From the NCBI RefSeq assembly GCF_000264495.1, contig NC_017954.1, forward strand, positions 248,001-312,000: a DNA stretch of 64,000 nucleotides. The letters are read 5' to 3'. Below the pieces are notes generated by a model. It worked only from the letters and a program-made list of their open reading frames with translations, did not search any database and was not told where the DNA came from. This stretch comes from Thermogladius calderae 1633. GTDB taxonomy: Archaea > Thermoproteota > Thermoprotei_A > Sulfolobales > Desulfurococcaceae. Shown in pieces: positions 7,266 to 15,149 of this stretch. A program made the position numbers and the translations under genes. The stretch's first letter is position 1, and every line of letters begins with the position of its first letter.

Positions 7266-7970
7266 CTACTGGCCGGTGACGGCTTTAAGAGCGCTTACAG
7301 CCATGTCCCTTATAACTGAGTAGGGGTCTTTCGCCTTCACGATCGCCGACGCGACTAGAACGCCGCTCGTCCCGTACCTTATAGCCGAGTACACGTCTTG
7401 CCCGTCCGTTATGCCGGCGCCCGTCAAGATCACTACTCTACTATTGACTCTCCTGATGAGTTCAACACTCCTAATAATGACTTCTGGTTTAGCCTTACTC
7501 ACACTAATACCCGTGCCTATAAGCTCAGGTGGCTCGACAGCGACGTAGTTGGGTTCGAGAGCGGCCACGGCAGCGCCCGTCTCGGGCTCGTCGGCGCAGA
7601 CAAGCGTCTCCAGCCCGAGCTTAGCGGCCTTCTTGACCAGTGAGTTGATGTCCGCAAGTTTGAGCCTGTGCTCGCTGTGGTTAAGTATGACTCCGCTCAC
7701 ACCCGCCTCTTTGAGACCCTCGAGCGGCATGAAACCCGTAACAGCTCCAGGCTCCACGGGGTCGGCGTGTTGTGCGAAGACCCTAACACCAGACCCTGTT
7801 ACCTCTTCGACGACCCTCCGTATTTCAGTGTAGGGCGGGGCCAGAACGATCTCGACTCCACCGCCCAGTTCTTTCATTACTCTAACCGCGTCCCGAGCAA
7901 TCCTTAAAGCATGCTCACCGAAGCTCTGGGGGTAGTAGGCCTTGTAGTTTACGACTATAATAGGCTTCAG
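7266..7970 (-). CDS. tpiA: Triosephosphate isomerase, probable CTG start
   Basis: The enzyme interconverts glyceraldehyde-3-phosphate and dihydroxyacetone phosphate. Visible family elements are V-N-Y-K-A-Y with the catalytic Asn/Lys pair near residues 8-10, L-N-H-S-E-H with the electrophilic His, the catalytic Glu in A-V-E-P-P-E-L-I-G-T-G, and the phosphate-binding G-T-S-G-V-L-V-A-S near the C-terminus. The first ATG (7877) would remove the Asn/Lys strand. The frame is open upstream to a TAG only five codons before CTG 7970, with no ATG, GTG or TTG available. CTG 7970 is preceded by GGGGTGG at good spacing and gives M-K-P-I-I-V-V-N-Y-K, the usual archaeal N-terminus, for 234 residues. It follows fbp on the same strand. 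Confidence 0.85.
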   Translation of the reverse strand: MKPIIVVNYKAYYPQSFGEHALRIARDAVRVMKELGGGVEIVLAPPYTEIRRVVEEVTGSGVRVFAQHADPVEPGAVTGFMPLEGLKEAGVSGVILNHSEHRLKLADINSLVKKAAKLGLETLVCADEPETGAAVAALEPNYVAVEPPELIGTGISVSKAKPEVIIRSVELIRRVNSRVVILTGAGITDGQDVYSAIRYGTSGVLVASAIVKAKDPYSVIRDMAVSALKAVTGQ

Positions 7971-8012
7971 ACGCCCCCACCCCTAGGTGGAGTGATCAAC
8001 GCCTAGAGGAGT

Positions 8013-8018
8013 AAAAAA
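8013..8018 (-). terminator. Possible oligo-T terminator after fbp
   Basis: A run of six T on the reverse strand follows directly on the fbp stop codon. Oligo-T runs terminate archaeal transcription, but this one is short, and tpiA follows on the same strand within 50 nt, so read-through is also possible. Confidence 0.3.
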
Positions 8019-9173
8019 TTAGTCGTGTTCCCCGCTTAACATCTCGCTGTGTCTCTTCACGACCTTAACTTCCTCGGTCTTGACGAACCTGTTCTTGAGT
8101 CTCTCAAGCACCTCTGGTAGAGTAGTGTACTCCATCTCCTCCGGTCCGAGCCTGTGCGGCATGAAGGGCCCGTGCCTACGCATGTACTCGGCTATCTGTA
8201 GAGCCAGCCTCCTAGTCTCGTCGAACGCCACGTCGTCGAACAGGTCGGCCGGGCCTATCAACCTGCCTTTGCTGATGTTCCAACCGAGCGCTAGTACCCT
8301 GGGCGGCCCGTCGAACCTCGTCACCCTGGCGTACCTCATGGAAACCGGTACTAGGGGGCCGTGGTGGCTGCCCCTCATCCAGCCAGCGACCAGGTGAGGG
8401 AACGCGAACGCCTCGAGTATCTCGCCCACGGCTGGTAGCCCGGATTGCGCTCTAACGATCGCCACGGGGTCGTCCTTGCCAACGTACTGGCCCGCTACCA
8501 GGTTCAGCCTCTCGACACTTACAACGGCAGCGAGTAGGTTGTCTTCTTTCCTATAGACCCTCCTAACAATGTACCTGCCGGGGGTGCCTATCAGCGCGAG
8601 CAGGTCGTAGGACTCCTCAGGCGTCTTTAGCAGGACGCTCTTGCCCTCGTATACGTCGAACACCTCGAAGACGAAACCGGCATGCATCCTGGGGTCGATG
8701 ACAAGCCCGGCGGTGTTGAAGGGGTCGGCGAAGATCCTGTACATGGGTAGGTTGAAGGCGCCGGGCTCCGTCTTGTCGGCGTGGAAAGTGATGACCGGCT
8801 CGGCTTTCCTCTCCTCCATCTCGAGCTCGGCAACACCCGGCCCAAGCCCTCTAACGTTGCCGCTGAAGGCGTCGCTCAGTAGGTCCTGGCCTGCGGCGTA
8901 GAGTTTGAGCTCCTTGGCCACCTTGGTAGCGGCCTGGAACGCGTCCCAGGCGAGCCCGTGTATGTCCGGGTGGTCTGGTCCCTTGGTGTGGGTCATAATT
9001 AGCTGTATGTCGTCTCCAACGTGGGTGACGTAGAAGTCTATTAGCAGCCCCTTCTGCTTGGCCTCCGACAGGACTTTGGTCGCAGCTGCGAGCTGGTCGG
9101 GGTGCGGCATGTAGTGACCAGATATGCTACCAACGTCCGCCTTTATAACAGATAGTGTAATCTTATCTGCCAT
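8019..9173 (-). CDS. fbp: Bifunctional fructose-1,6-bisphosphate aldolase/phosphatase
   Basis: The 384-residue protein belongs to the archaeal FBP aldolase/phosphatase family, which condenses triose phosphates and dephosphorylates the product to fructose-6-phosphate for gluconeogenesis. The N-terminus matches the family (T-L-S-V-I-K-A-D-V-G-S-I-S-G-H), with metal-binding Asp/His sites (A-D-V-G, H-V-G-D-D, D-L-L-S-D-A-F-S-G-N) and the conserved P-M-Y-R-I-F-A-D-P-F-N-T-A-G-L-V segment. ATG 9171-9173 has AAGGTGGT five bases upstream; the longer frame to 9236 adds 21 residues unlike the family. It lies just before tpiA, so gluconeogenic genes are adjacent. Confidence 0.96.
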   Translation of the reverse strand: MADKITLSVIKADVGSISGHYMPHPDQLAAATKVLSEAKQKGLLIDFYVTHVGDDIQLIMTHTKGPDHPDIHGLAWDAFQAATKVAKELKLYAAGQDLLSDAFSGNVRGLGPGVAELEMEERKAEPVITFHADKTEPGAFNLPMYRIFADPFNTAGLVIDPRMHAGFVFEVFDVYEGKSVLLKTPEESYDLLALIGTPGRYIVRRVYRKEDNLLAAVVSVERLNLVAGQYVGKDDPVAIVRAQSGLPAVGEILEAFAFPHLVAGWMRGSHHGPLVPVSMRYARVTRFDGPPRVLALGWNISKGRLIGPADLFDDVAFDETRRLALQIAEYMRRHGPFMPHRLGPEEMEYTTLPEVLERLKNRFVKTEEVKVVKRHSEMLSGEHD

Positions 9174-9242
9174 GGTACCACCTTGTTTAATTGAGTGCGT
9201 CAGGTGGGTAATAAAAGTAATCTCCCTTTGCCACACCTAATT

Positions 9243-9262
9243 ATTTAAACACTTGTTTAAAT
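9243..9262. repeat. A/T-rich inverted repeat between rli1 and fbp
   Basis: ATTTAAAC and GTTTAAAT form perfect 8-bp arms around a four-base spacer, touching the rli1 stop codon and lying about 70-90 nt upstream of the fbp start. It could be a hairpin at the 3' end of the rli1 transcript, an upstream TATA-type element for fbp, or a regulator site; sequence alone cannot decide. Confidence 0.45.
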
Positions 9263-11070
9263 TAGTCTGGCAGGTAGTACTCGCCTCTGGTTTTCTGCTC
9301 CCTGTCGAGGTAGGAACCCGGCTTGTTTATCCTGGGCCTACCAGTCTCCGGGTCTCTTCTAACAGTTACATCAAGTTGCTTAAGGAGGTTGTTGAAGCCA
9401 GTCCTGATATCAGACGGCCTTAACGCGACGCCTTCAACGCTAGGCTTACCCGTGAATACCATAATCTTGTCGCTCACGTAGTTCTGGAACAGGAGGTCGT
9501 GTTCGACCACTATAGCGGCCTTCCTCTTCTCCTCGACCACCCTCCTTATCAGCCTAGCAACACTGACCCTCTCCTCGACGTCTAAGTACGCGGACGGCTC
9601 GTCTAGCAGGTAGACGTCGGCTTCTCTAGCCAGCGTAACGGCCACGGCCAGTTTTTGTAGTTCTCCCCCACTCAGCTCTGTCACCTTCCTGTCTAGCATC
9701 TTGTTCAAGCCCAATCTCCTTGTCAACTCGTCGTAGAGCCAGCTAGTGGGGTCTACAGCGTCCTTACTAGCGTCTGCCAGGTTCTCCTTAACGGTCTCAA
9801 AGCGGAATATAGAGGGAGAGACTTCCTGGGGCTTATAGCTAATCTTATCAGTACCTATGAGGATCTCCCCTTCGTCCGGTTTAACCACGTCCGCGAGCAT
9901 GTTTATGAAAGTAGACTTACCTATCCCGTTCGGGCCGAGTATCCCTAGTACTTCTCCGGGGTGCATCTCGCCTTCCTCAACGCTGAGTCTGAAGCCGCTA
10001 CTCGGGTAGACCTTGTAGAGGTTACTCCACTTGAGTATAGGATACTCCTCGGGCAGCTTACTTCTGTCAGCTACTGTTACCCTGAACCTGATCTGCTCCT
10101 TCCTGATCCTAACGTTCTCCGCTGGCAGGTAGCCCTCCAGGTAGAAGTTGATACCGTTCCTAACGCCGTACGGCTTGCTCACTATACCGTACACCCCGGG
10201 CTCACCGTACAAGACCGCTACGTAGTCGCTCACGTAGTCGAGTATCATGAGGTCGTGTTCGACCACCATGACGTAGACCTTCGACGGGTTTAGGAACTCC
10301 CTGATAGCAGAGGCCACTCTTACCCTCTCTCTGACGTCCAAGTACGAGAAGGGCTCGTCGAAGAAGTACGCGTCGGCGTTCTTGACCAGGACAGCCGAAA
10401 TAAGGAACTTTTGTAGCTCGCCGCCGCTAAGGTCTCTAACGTTCCTGTCCATAACCCCAGAGAGCCCCATCTTATCGGCGAGCTCCCTGAACAAACCTCT
10501 CTCGTCGGCCTTCTCTAGGAGTTCCCTGACACTTCCCTTCAGTACCCTTCTCGCCGCCTCTATGTACTGTGGTTTAACGGCGGCTCTAAGATTGCCGTTG
10601 GCGAGTTTTTGGAGATAGGCGTTTATCTCAGTACCTCGAAACGTCCTCAGTATCTCGTTCCAGTCGGGGGGGTTGGAGTAGTTCCCCAGGTTAGGCTTCA
10701 CCTGGCCGGACAGTATCTTAACGCTCGTCGTCTTCCCGCTACCGTTCCTCCCGATAACCCCGAGTATCCCGCCGAGTGTTAGTGGTGGTAGCCCGTACAA
10801 CTTGAACATGTTCTCGCCGTACCTGTGTACAGTAAACTTCTCCAGCTCGTCGGGTAGGTTCACAATGGAGAGAGCGTTAAACGGGCACTTCCTCACACAT
10901 ATACCGCACCCTATACACGTTACCTCGTTTATTACAACGTGTTTACCGTCCTGGCTCAGCTCTATAGCCTTTACTTTCTTGCCCCTGTTAACCGGGCAAA
11001 ACCTTATACACTCCAGCGTGCACTTGTCGGGTTTGCAGAAGGCCCTGTCTACTATTGCTACTCTGACCAA
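9262..11070 (-). CDS. rli1: Ribosome-recycling ATPase ABCE1/RLI1
   Basis: This 602-residue iron-sulfur ABC protein splits post-termination ribosomes. Two 4Fe-4S clusters are bound at the N-terminus (C-K-P-D-K-C-T-L-E-C and C-I-G-C-G-I-C-V-R-K-C-P). Two ABC nucleotide-binding domains follow, with Walker A motifs G-R-N-G-S-G-K-T (about residue 106) and G-P-N-G-I-G-K-S (about 379) and two signature motifs L-S-G-G-E-L-Q-K. Length and order match archaeal ABCE1. The start is TTG 11070 with GGGTGAG upstream. Neighbours include ribosomal S17e and zinc-ribbon factors. Confidence 0.97.
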   Translation of the reverse strand: MVRVAIVDRAFCKPDKCTLECIRFCPVNRGKKVKAIELSQDGKHVVINEVTCIGCGICVRKCPFNALSIVNLPDELEKFTVHRYGENMFKLYGLPPLTLGGILGVIGRNGSGKTTSVKILSGQVKPNLGNYSNPPDWNEILRTFRGTEINAYLQKLANGNLRAAVKPQYIEAARRVLKGSVRELLEKADERGLFRELADKMGLSGVMDRNVRDLSGGELQKFLISAVLVKNADAYFFDEPFSYLDVRERVRVASAIREFLNPSKVYVMVVEHDLMILDYVSDYVAVLYGEPGVYGIVSKPYGVRNGINFYLEGYLPAENVRIRKEQIRFRVTVADRSKLPEEYPILKWSNLYKVYPSSGFRLSVEEGEMHPGEVLGILGPNGIGKSTFINMLADVVKPDEGEILIGTDKISYKPQEVSPSIFRFETVKENLADASKDAVDPTSWLYDELTRRLGLNKMLDRKVTELSGGELQKLAVAVTLAREADVYLLDEPSAYLDVEERVSVARLIRRVVEEKRKAAIVVEHDLLFQNYVSDKIMVFTGKPSVEGVALRPSDIRTGFNNLLKQLDVTVRRDPETGRPRINKPGSYLDREQKTRGEYYLPD

Positions 11071-11182
11071 CGGCTCTCACCCTAATCGCTTATTAGCGAG
11101 TTAAGCATGATCCAAGTCTGATAGTAAGGAACACGGGTTTAATATGATGAGTGGTGACGGCTCGGATAAGTGAAGAGTCGCG

Positions 11183-11488
11183 CTAGTCTGACTCCTCTTC
11201 CTCGACTTCCTCCTCCCTCATGCTCTCGAGTAAAACCTCGTAGTACTCCTGTAACATCTCCCTCTCATCGGGCGTCAGAGCCGTGGCCTTAGCCTCGGTA
11301 GCCTTAGCTGTAATCGTCCTCTTACTGGAATCCACGACGTACTTGATACCGTACTTCTCGAGGTCTTTCTGCGAAGCCCTCTCTTCGTAGCCGCACCTAG
11401 GGCACTTCAATACGTAGTACTCCTCTTTTCCCTCTCTCTTCTTAATAGGCATCATTGTTGCGCCGCATCTAGGACAGAACTTGACCAA
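11183..11488 (-). CDS. RPB9/TFS-like zinc-ribbon protein lacking the C-terminal ribbon
   Basis: The protein has 101 residues. Its N-terminal zinc ribbon (C-P-R-C-G near residues 5-9 and C-P-R-C-G near 29-33) is the type found in RNA polymerase subunit M / transcription factor S. The C-terminal TFIIS-type ribbon that supplies transcript cleavage is absent; instead there is a helical region ending in an acidic tail (E-E-E-V-E-E-E-E-S-D). It may be a diverged TFS paralogue that binds polymerase without cleavage activity, or an unrelated single-ribbon protein. TTG 11488 start. It shares its strand with rli1 but is separated by about 110 nt. Confidence 0.65.
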   Translation of the reverse strand: MVKFCPRCGATMMPIKKREGKEEYYVLKCPRCGYEERASQKDLEKYGIKYVVDSSKRTITAKATEAKATALTPDEREMLQEYYEVLLESMREEEVEEEESD

Positions 11489-11629
11489 GCCTTACACCTA
11501 ACGTTAGTTAATCTTCTATCACTTACTTAAGGAACCTTATTAAATGCTATCACCGGCAGTTGCGTTGGACTCCATCGAGCTGTTGCACGTACAGCACGCC
11601 CTCATTTTTACGACTTTCTCGCCGAACCG

Positions 11630-11643
11630 TTTTACTTAAATAT
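11630..11643 (+). promoter_or_regulatory. TATA box of the Trp/Glu micro-gene
   Basis: GTTTTACTTAAATA lies about 45-50 nt upstream of ATG 11684, predicting a transcript start near 11662 and a leader of about 20 nt that contains the AGGTGGA ribosome-binding site. Confidence 0.5.
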
Positions 11644-11683
11644 CCTTACTCCACAAATACTTCTAAGACGTAAGGTGGAAGAC

Positions 11684-11767
11684 ATGTTGTGGCTCGAGGA
11701 AGAGTGGGAAGAGTGGGAGGAAGAAGAAGAGGAGTGGGAAGAGGAGGAGTGGGAAGAGGAGTGGTGA
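11684..11767 (+). CDS. 27-residue Trp/Glu micro-protein
   Basis: ATG 11684 to TGA 11765-11767 encodes a 27-residue peptide made, after the first four positions, only of Glu and Trp (units of W-E-E or W-E-E-E). A TATA element (11630-11643) and an AGGTGGA ribosome-binding site four nt upstream argue that it is expressed. The nucleotide run is almost entirely purine (GAG/GAA/TGG), so the RNA itself could be the functional element, but start, stop, promoter and ribosome-binding site all fit a gene. The stop is two bases from the end of convergent cgi121. No family known to me. Confidence 0.6.
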   Translation: MLWLEEEWEEWEEEEEEWEEEEWEEEW

Positions 11768-11769
11768 GC

Positions 11770-12249
11770 CTACAAGAGATCTAGCACAACAGCAACGTTT
11801 TTTACAATGTTCGTGATGTCCTTTGCGAAATCGGTCTCATGGATCTCGTAGTCCGAGCAGTTTGGGGGCCTAGGGAAACCACCTGTAGCCGCAACTATGA
11901 AATAACGCTCTGACTGCGAGTAGGAGACTCTAAGGTTCTCTAGTAGGTCCTTCAACTGCTTAAAGCCTGTAACCAGTGTAGCGAGTAGTAGACCCTTGTG
12001 CCTTATACGTGTGAGCAGGTTTTTGTTCATGTAGTAGTGCGCTACCCCTTGAATCAACTGTACGTCGCTCTCGATTAGTTTAGAAGGGATTAGAGCCACA
12101 GGTAGGTCTGGTGCTAGACCTAAGTCTTGGAGCTCTGCGTCTACGTCCTTGTTTTTCTTCCAGCATTGGTAGATCCGCGCTTCAAACTCCTTACCGAAAT
12201 ACCTAACTAGCAGGATACCGGGCTTTGGGGAGTAGACCTCGAATACCAT
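11770..12249 (-). CDS. cgi121: KEOPS complex subunit Cgi121
   Basis: Cgi121 is the small KEOPS subunit that binds tRNA and the kinase Bud32 in the synthesis of N6-threonylcarbamoyladenosine. The 159-residue protein has the typical central motif (R-I-R-H-K-G-L-L-L-A-T-L-V-T-G, near residues 80-94) and ends with a hydrophobic segment. ATG 12249 with AGGT upstream is preferred over GTG 12255, two codons earlier. Identification rests on the central motif and length. Confidence 0.75.
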   Translation of the reverse strand: MVFEVYSPKPGILLVRYFGKEFEARIYQCWKKNKDVDAELQDLGLAPDLPVALIPSKLIESDVQLIQGVAHYYMNKNLLTRIRHKGLLLATLVTGFKQLKDLLENLRVSYSQSERYFIVAATGGFPRPPNCSDYEIHETDFAKDITNIVKNVAVVLDLL

Positions 12250-12296
12250 TAACACAACCTAGGCTGAGCAAATAATACCGAAGTCTCTAGCCTGCT

Positions 12297-12524
12297 TTAC
12301 GAGACAGGCTCTTCGACGGTTTCTACCCTCTTTTCTCTACTCCTTACAGCCACGAGGTGAGTTATGTAGCCTGCGATCTGGTTTCTCAGCTTTTTGGACC
12401 TTGTAGAGATGAGCTTCGACACAACTTGCTTATTGGACTCGAAGTCCCGTGTGAACAACTGAGGGTAGCTGTCCAGAAGCTGCCTAGCCACCCTCTTCAC
12501 CAGCCTTATCCTGACTTTCCCCAC
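12297..12524 (-). CDS. rps17e: 30S ribosomal protein S17e
   Basis: This 75-residue basic protein has the family pattern G-K-V-R-I-R-L-V-K-R-V-A-R-Q-L-L at the N-terminus followed by F-T-R-D-F-E-S-N-K. It is a small-subunit protein shared by archaea and eukaryotes. GTG 12524 is preferred: GAGGTG ends six bases upstream, whereas the earlier GTG 12533 overlaps that ribosome-binding site. Confidence 0.93.
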   Translation of the reverse strand: MGKVRIRLVKRVARQLLDSYPQLFTRDFESNKQVVSKLISTRSKKLRNQIAGYITHLVAVRSREKRVETVEEPVS

Positions 12525-12665
12525 GCTGAGCACCTCTCCTCAGGTACTGTCTAACAGGGAATACGTTAGGGTGTTTTAAATTTTAAAGCAAGAGCCGATG
12601 ACCCTTTGAAACCCCGGCCAACCAGGGTGTTATACGCGATTCATTAATATTCACCGGGTTGCATA

Positions 12666-13946
12666 ATGAAGTCCCGGTGTTCCGGTTTGAAAGGCAGAGT
12701 CAAGGACTTGAGTCTAGCCGAGCAGGGCAGGCTAAAGCTCGAGTGGGCAATGAAGCACATGCCTGTCCTGATGAGACTCAGAGAGGAGGGTAGGGATAAG
12801 AGACCCCTAGCAGGTCTGAGGATAGGAGCGGTTCTCCACGTTACCAAGGAGACCGGGGTTTTAATGATGGCCTTGAAAGACTCCGGTGCCGAGGAGGTGG
12901 TCTTGGCCGCCAGCAACCCGTTGTCCACACAAGACGACGTGGCGGCCGCTCTCGTAGAGTACGGCATAAGAGTGTACGCCTGGAGAGGCCAGTCTAGTGA
13001 AGAGTACTACTGGTGTATAAGGCAGGTGGCCGAGAGCAGACCGGACATTGTTCTAGACGACGGCGGAGACCTCCACGCTATGCTCCACAGCGAGTACAAG
13101 AAGCTGGCGGGCGAGATAACGGGAGGCACCGAGGAGACGACTACCGGTGTTATAAGATTAAAGTCGCTCGAGAGAGAAGGGCTCTTACTATACCCCGTCG
13201 TGGCCGTGAACAACGCGTACACCAAGTTCTTGTTCGACAACCGCTATGGCACTGGTCAGAGCACTTTTGACGGGATAATGAGGGCGACCAACATCCTAGT
13301 GGCGGGGAAGAACGTCGTTGTCGCAGGCTATGGTTGGGTCGGTAAAGGGATCGCGCTGAGGGCGAGAGGGTTGGGGGCTAGGAGAGTCATAGTAACGGAG
13401 GTCGACCCTATTAGAGCGCTCGAGGCGGTGTTCGACGGCTTCGAGGTTATGCCCATGTCCGAGGCGGCTGGTATAGGGGACATATTCGTGACAGCCACAG
13501 GCAACAAGGCTGTTATAAGGAGAGAGCACTTCGAGAAGATGAAGGACGGAGCCATCTTGGCAAACGCCGGTCACTTCAACGTCGAAGTATGGATACCAGA
13601 CCTGGAGAGCTTGTCGGTCAGGAAGAGAGTGATCAGGGAGAACGTGACAGAGTACACTCTACGAGACGGGCGTAAGCTGTACTTGTTGGCCGAGGGAAGG
13701 CTTGTCAATCTAGTAGCGGCAGAGGGGCACCCGAGCGAGGTGATGGACATGAGCTTCGCGAACCAATACCTCGCTGTGAAGTACCTACACGAGAACAAGG
13801 GGAGACTCGAGAAGAAGGTCTACAACCCGCCGAGAGAGCTAGACGAGATGGTGGCCAGGCTAAAACTAGAGACCATGGGTATCAAGATAGACGAGCTAAC
13901 CCCCGAGCAAGCGGAGTACTTGAAGTCCTGGTCGTATGGAACCTAG
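12666..13946 (+). CDS. ahcY: S-adenosylhomocysteine hydrolase
   Basis: The 426-residue NAD-dependent enzyme splits S-adenosylhomocysteine into adenosine and homocysteine, clearing the by-product of methylation. Family marks include the N-terminal W-A-M-K-H-M-P-V-L, the Cys/Asn substrate region ([10 protein letters not shown]), D-D-G-G-D-L-H, the NAD loop [10 protein letters not shown] (about residues 221-230) and the C-terminal [11 protein letters not shown]. Archaeal length. Several methyltransferases are encoded nearby (Trm56, C5-MTase), though such enzymes are common everywhere. Confidence 0.96.
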   Translation: MKSRCSGLKGRVKDLSLAEQGRLKLEWAMKHMPVLMRLREEGRDKRPLAGLRIGAVLHVTKETGVLMMALKDSGAEEVVLAASNPLSTQDDVAAALVEYGIRVYAWRGQSSEEYYWCIRQVAESRPDIVLDDGGDLHAMLHSEYKKLAGEITGGTEETTTGVIRLKSLEREGLLLYPVVAVNNAYTKFLFDNRYGTGQSTFDGIMRATNILVAGKNVVVAGYGWVGKGIALRARGLGARRVIVTEVDPIRALEAVFDGFEVMPMSEAAGIGDIFVTATGNKAVIRREHFEKMKDGAILANAGHFNVEVWIPDLESLSVRKRVIRENVTEYTLRDGRKLYLLAEGRLVNLVAAEGHPSEVMDMSFANQYLAVKYLHENKGRLEKKVYNPPRELDEMVARLKLETMGIKIDELTPEQAEYLKSWSYGT

Positions 13947-13961
13947 AGAACGTGAAAGAGG

Positions 13962-14035
13962 TGGGCCCGGGGGGATTCGAACCCCCGACCACCCGGTTAT
14001 GAGCCGGGCGCTCTACCGGGCTGAGCTACGGGCCC
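13962..14035 (-). tRNA. tRNA with CAU anticodon (elongator Met, or Ile2)
   Basis: A full 74-nt cloverleaf without intron lies on the reverse strand: acceptor GGGCCCG/CGGGCCC, discriminator A, anticodon stem CCCGG/CCGGG and loop CUCAUAA. It is not the initiator type, which starts with A-G-C and has three G-C pairs in a different context. CAU with a GGGCCCG acceptor could be elongator tRNA-Met or the agmatidine-modified tRNA-Ile2; sequence alone does not settle it. CCA is not encoded. Confidence 0.92.
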
Positions 14036-14098
14036 ACGGTTCTAATCAATCAAAGTATTTATTCGGGGTTTAATAGCTTTAAATCCGTTGCCCTCTAC

Positions 14099-15082
14099 TC
14101 ACGTTTTCTTCACTGACAAGATGTACTTGAACGCAGCGTCAGCCGCTATAGCCCCGTCGGCGGCAGCGGTTATTATCTGCTCGAACCTGTACTTGTAGGG
14201 CCCACCAGCCGCGTCGCCGGCCACGAACACGCCTTCCAAGTTTGTCGACCTGTCAACTTTGACGACAGCATGCCCTGTTTCGTCTACCTCTAGCCCGATC
14301 TTCTCGAAGAACTCGCGTGGGGGCTTTAACCCTATCTCGACGAAGACCCCGTCTACCTCGATCACTTTCTCCTCTCCGGTAGCCCTGTTCTCTATTCTCA
14401 CCGCGCGTACACGAGTGTCACCAATTATCTCTTTAACTACGCTGTTCTTCAAGATCTCTATCTTAGGGTTGTTCATGGCCTTCTCCACATAAACCTTGAA
14501 AGCCCTGAACTCGTCTCTCCTGTGGATTATGTATACCTTTGAGGCCAGCGAGGCGAGGTATATCGCTGACGTCAGCGCCGAGTTACCCCCACCAACCACT
14601 GCCACGACCTTGTCCTTGAACAAAGGGCCGTCGCACGTGGCGCAGTAGGACACTCCTCTACCACTGAACTCCTCCTCTCCCTTCACGTTAAGCTTCCTCT
14701 TCTCGCTACCCACCGCTATAATCACGGCGTACCCGCACAGCTCTTTCTCACTGACCGTCTTTACACACCATAGCTTGTCCTTCCTGTACATGTCTACGAC
14801 TTCGTCTTGAATGATCGGGACGTTGTACTTCTTCACGTGGTTAACAAACTTGTTTACTAGCTCTTCTCCCGGTATGTCGGGTAGTCCGGGGTAGTCGTCG
14901 ACGATAGTCGCCTCGGTAACGTATCCGCCCACTAGTTTTGTTACAACCACGGTCTTTAGTTCGTACCTAGCCGAGTAGAGAGCAGCCGTTAAACCGGCGG
15001 GGCCCCCGCCTACGACCACAACGTCGTACACCTCTTCTCTAGTGGGTGCTTTAATGGGCACGATCTTGAGCTTGAAGCTCAT
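14099..15082 (-). CDS. trxB: Thioredoxin reductase
   Basis: This 327-residue flavoprotein passes electrons from NAD(P)H to thioredoxin or a protein disulfide oxidoreductase. It has the FAD site G-G-G-P-A-G-L-T-A-A (about residues 23-32), the redox-active C-A-T-C (about 151-154), the nucleotide site V-V-G-G-G-N-S-A-L and the second FAD motif V-F-V-A-G-D-A-A-G-G. Start ATG 15082 is chosen because GAGGTG lies six bases upstream; GTG 15091 overlaps that site. Confidence 0.94.
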   Translation of the reverse strand: MSFKLKIVPIKAPTREEVYDVVVVGGGPAGLTAALYSARYELKTVVVTKLVGGYVTEATIVDDYPGLPDIPGEELVNKFVNHVKKYNVPIIQDEVVDMYRKDKLWCVKTVSEKELCGYAVIIAVGSEKRKLNVKGEEEFSGRGVSYCATCDGPLFKDKVVAVVGGGNSALTSAIYLASLASKVYIIHRRDEFRAFKVYVEKAMNNPKIEILKNSVVKEIIGDTRVRAVRIENRATGEEKVIEVDGVFVEIGLKPPREFFEKIGLEVDETGHAVVKVDRSTNLEGVFVAGDAAGGPYKYRFEQIITAAADGAIAADAAFKYILSVKKT

Positions 15083-15149
15083 GTTAAGCACCTCTTTGTC
15101 TTAACATGAGAGAAGAGTGGTTTAAAGCTTGATTTAGGATTAATACGAC

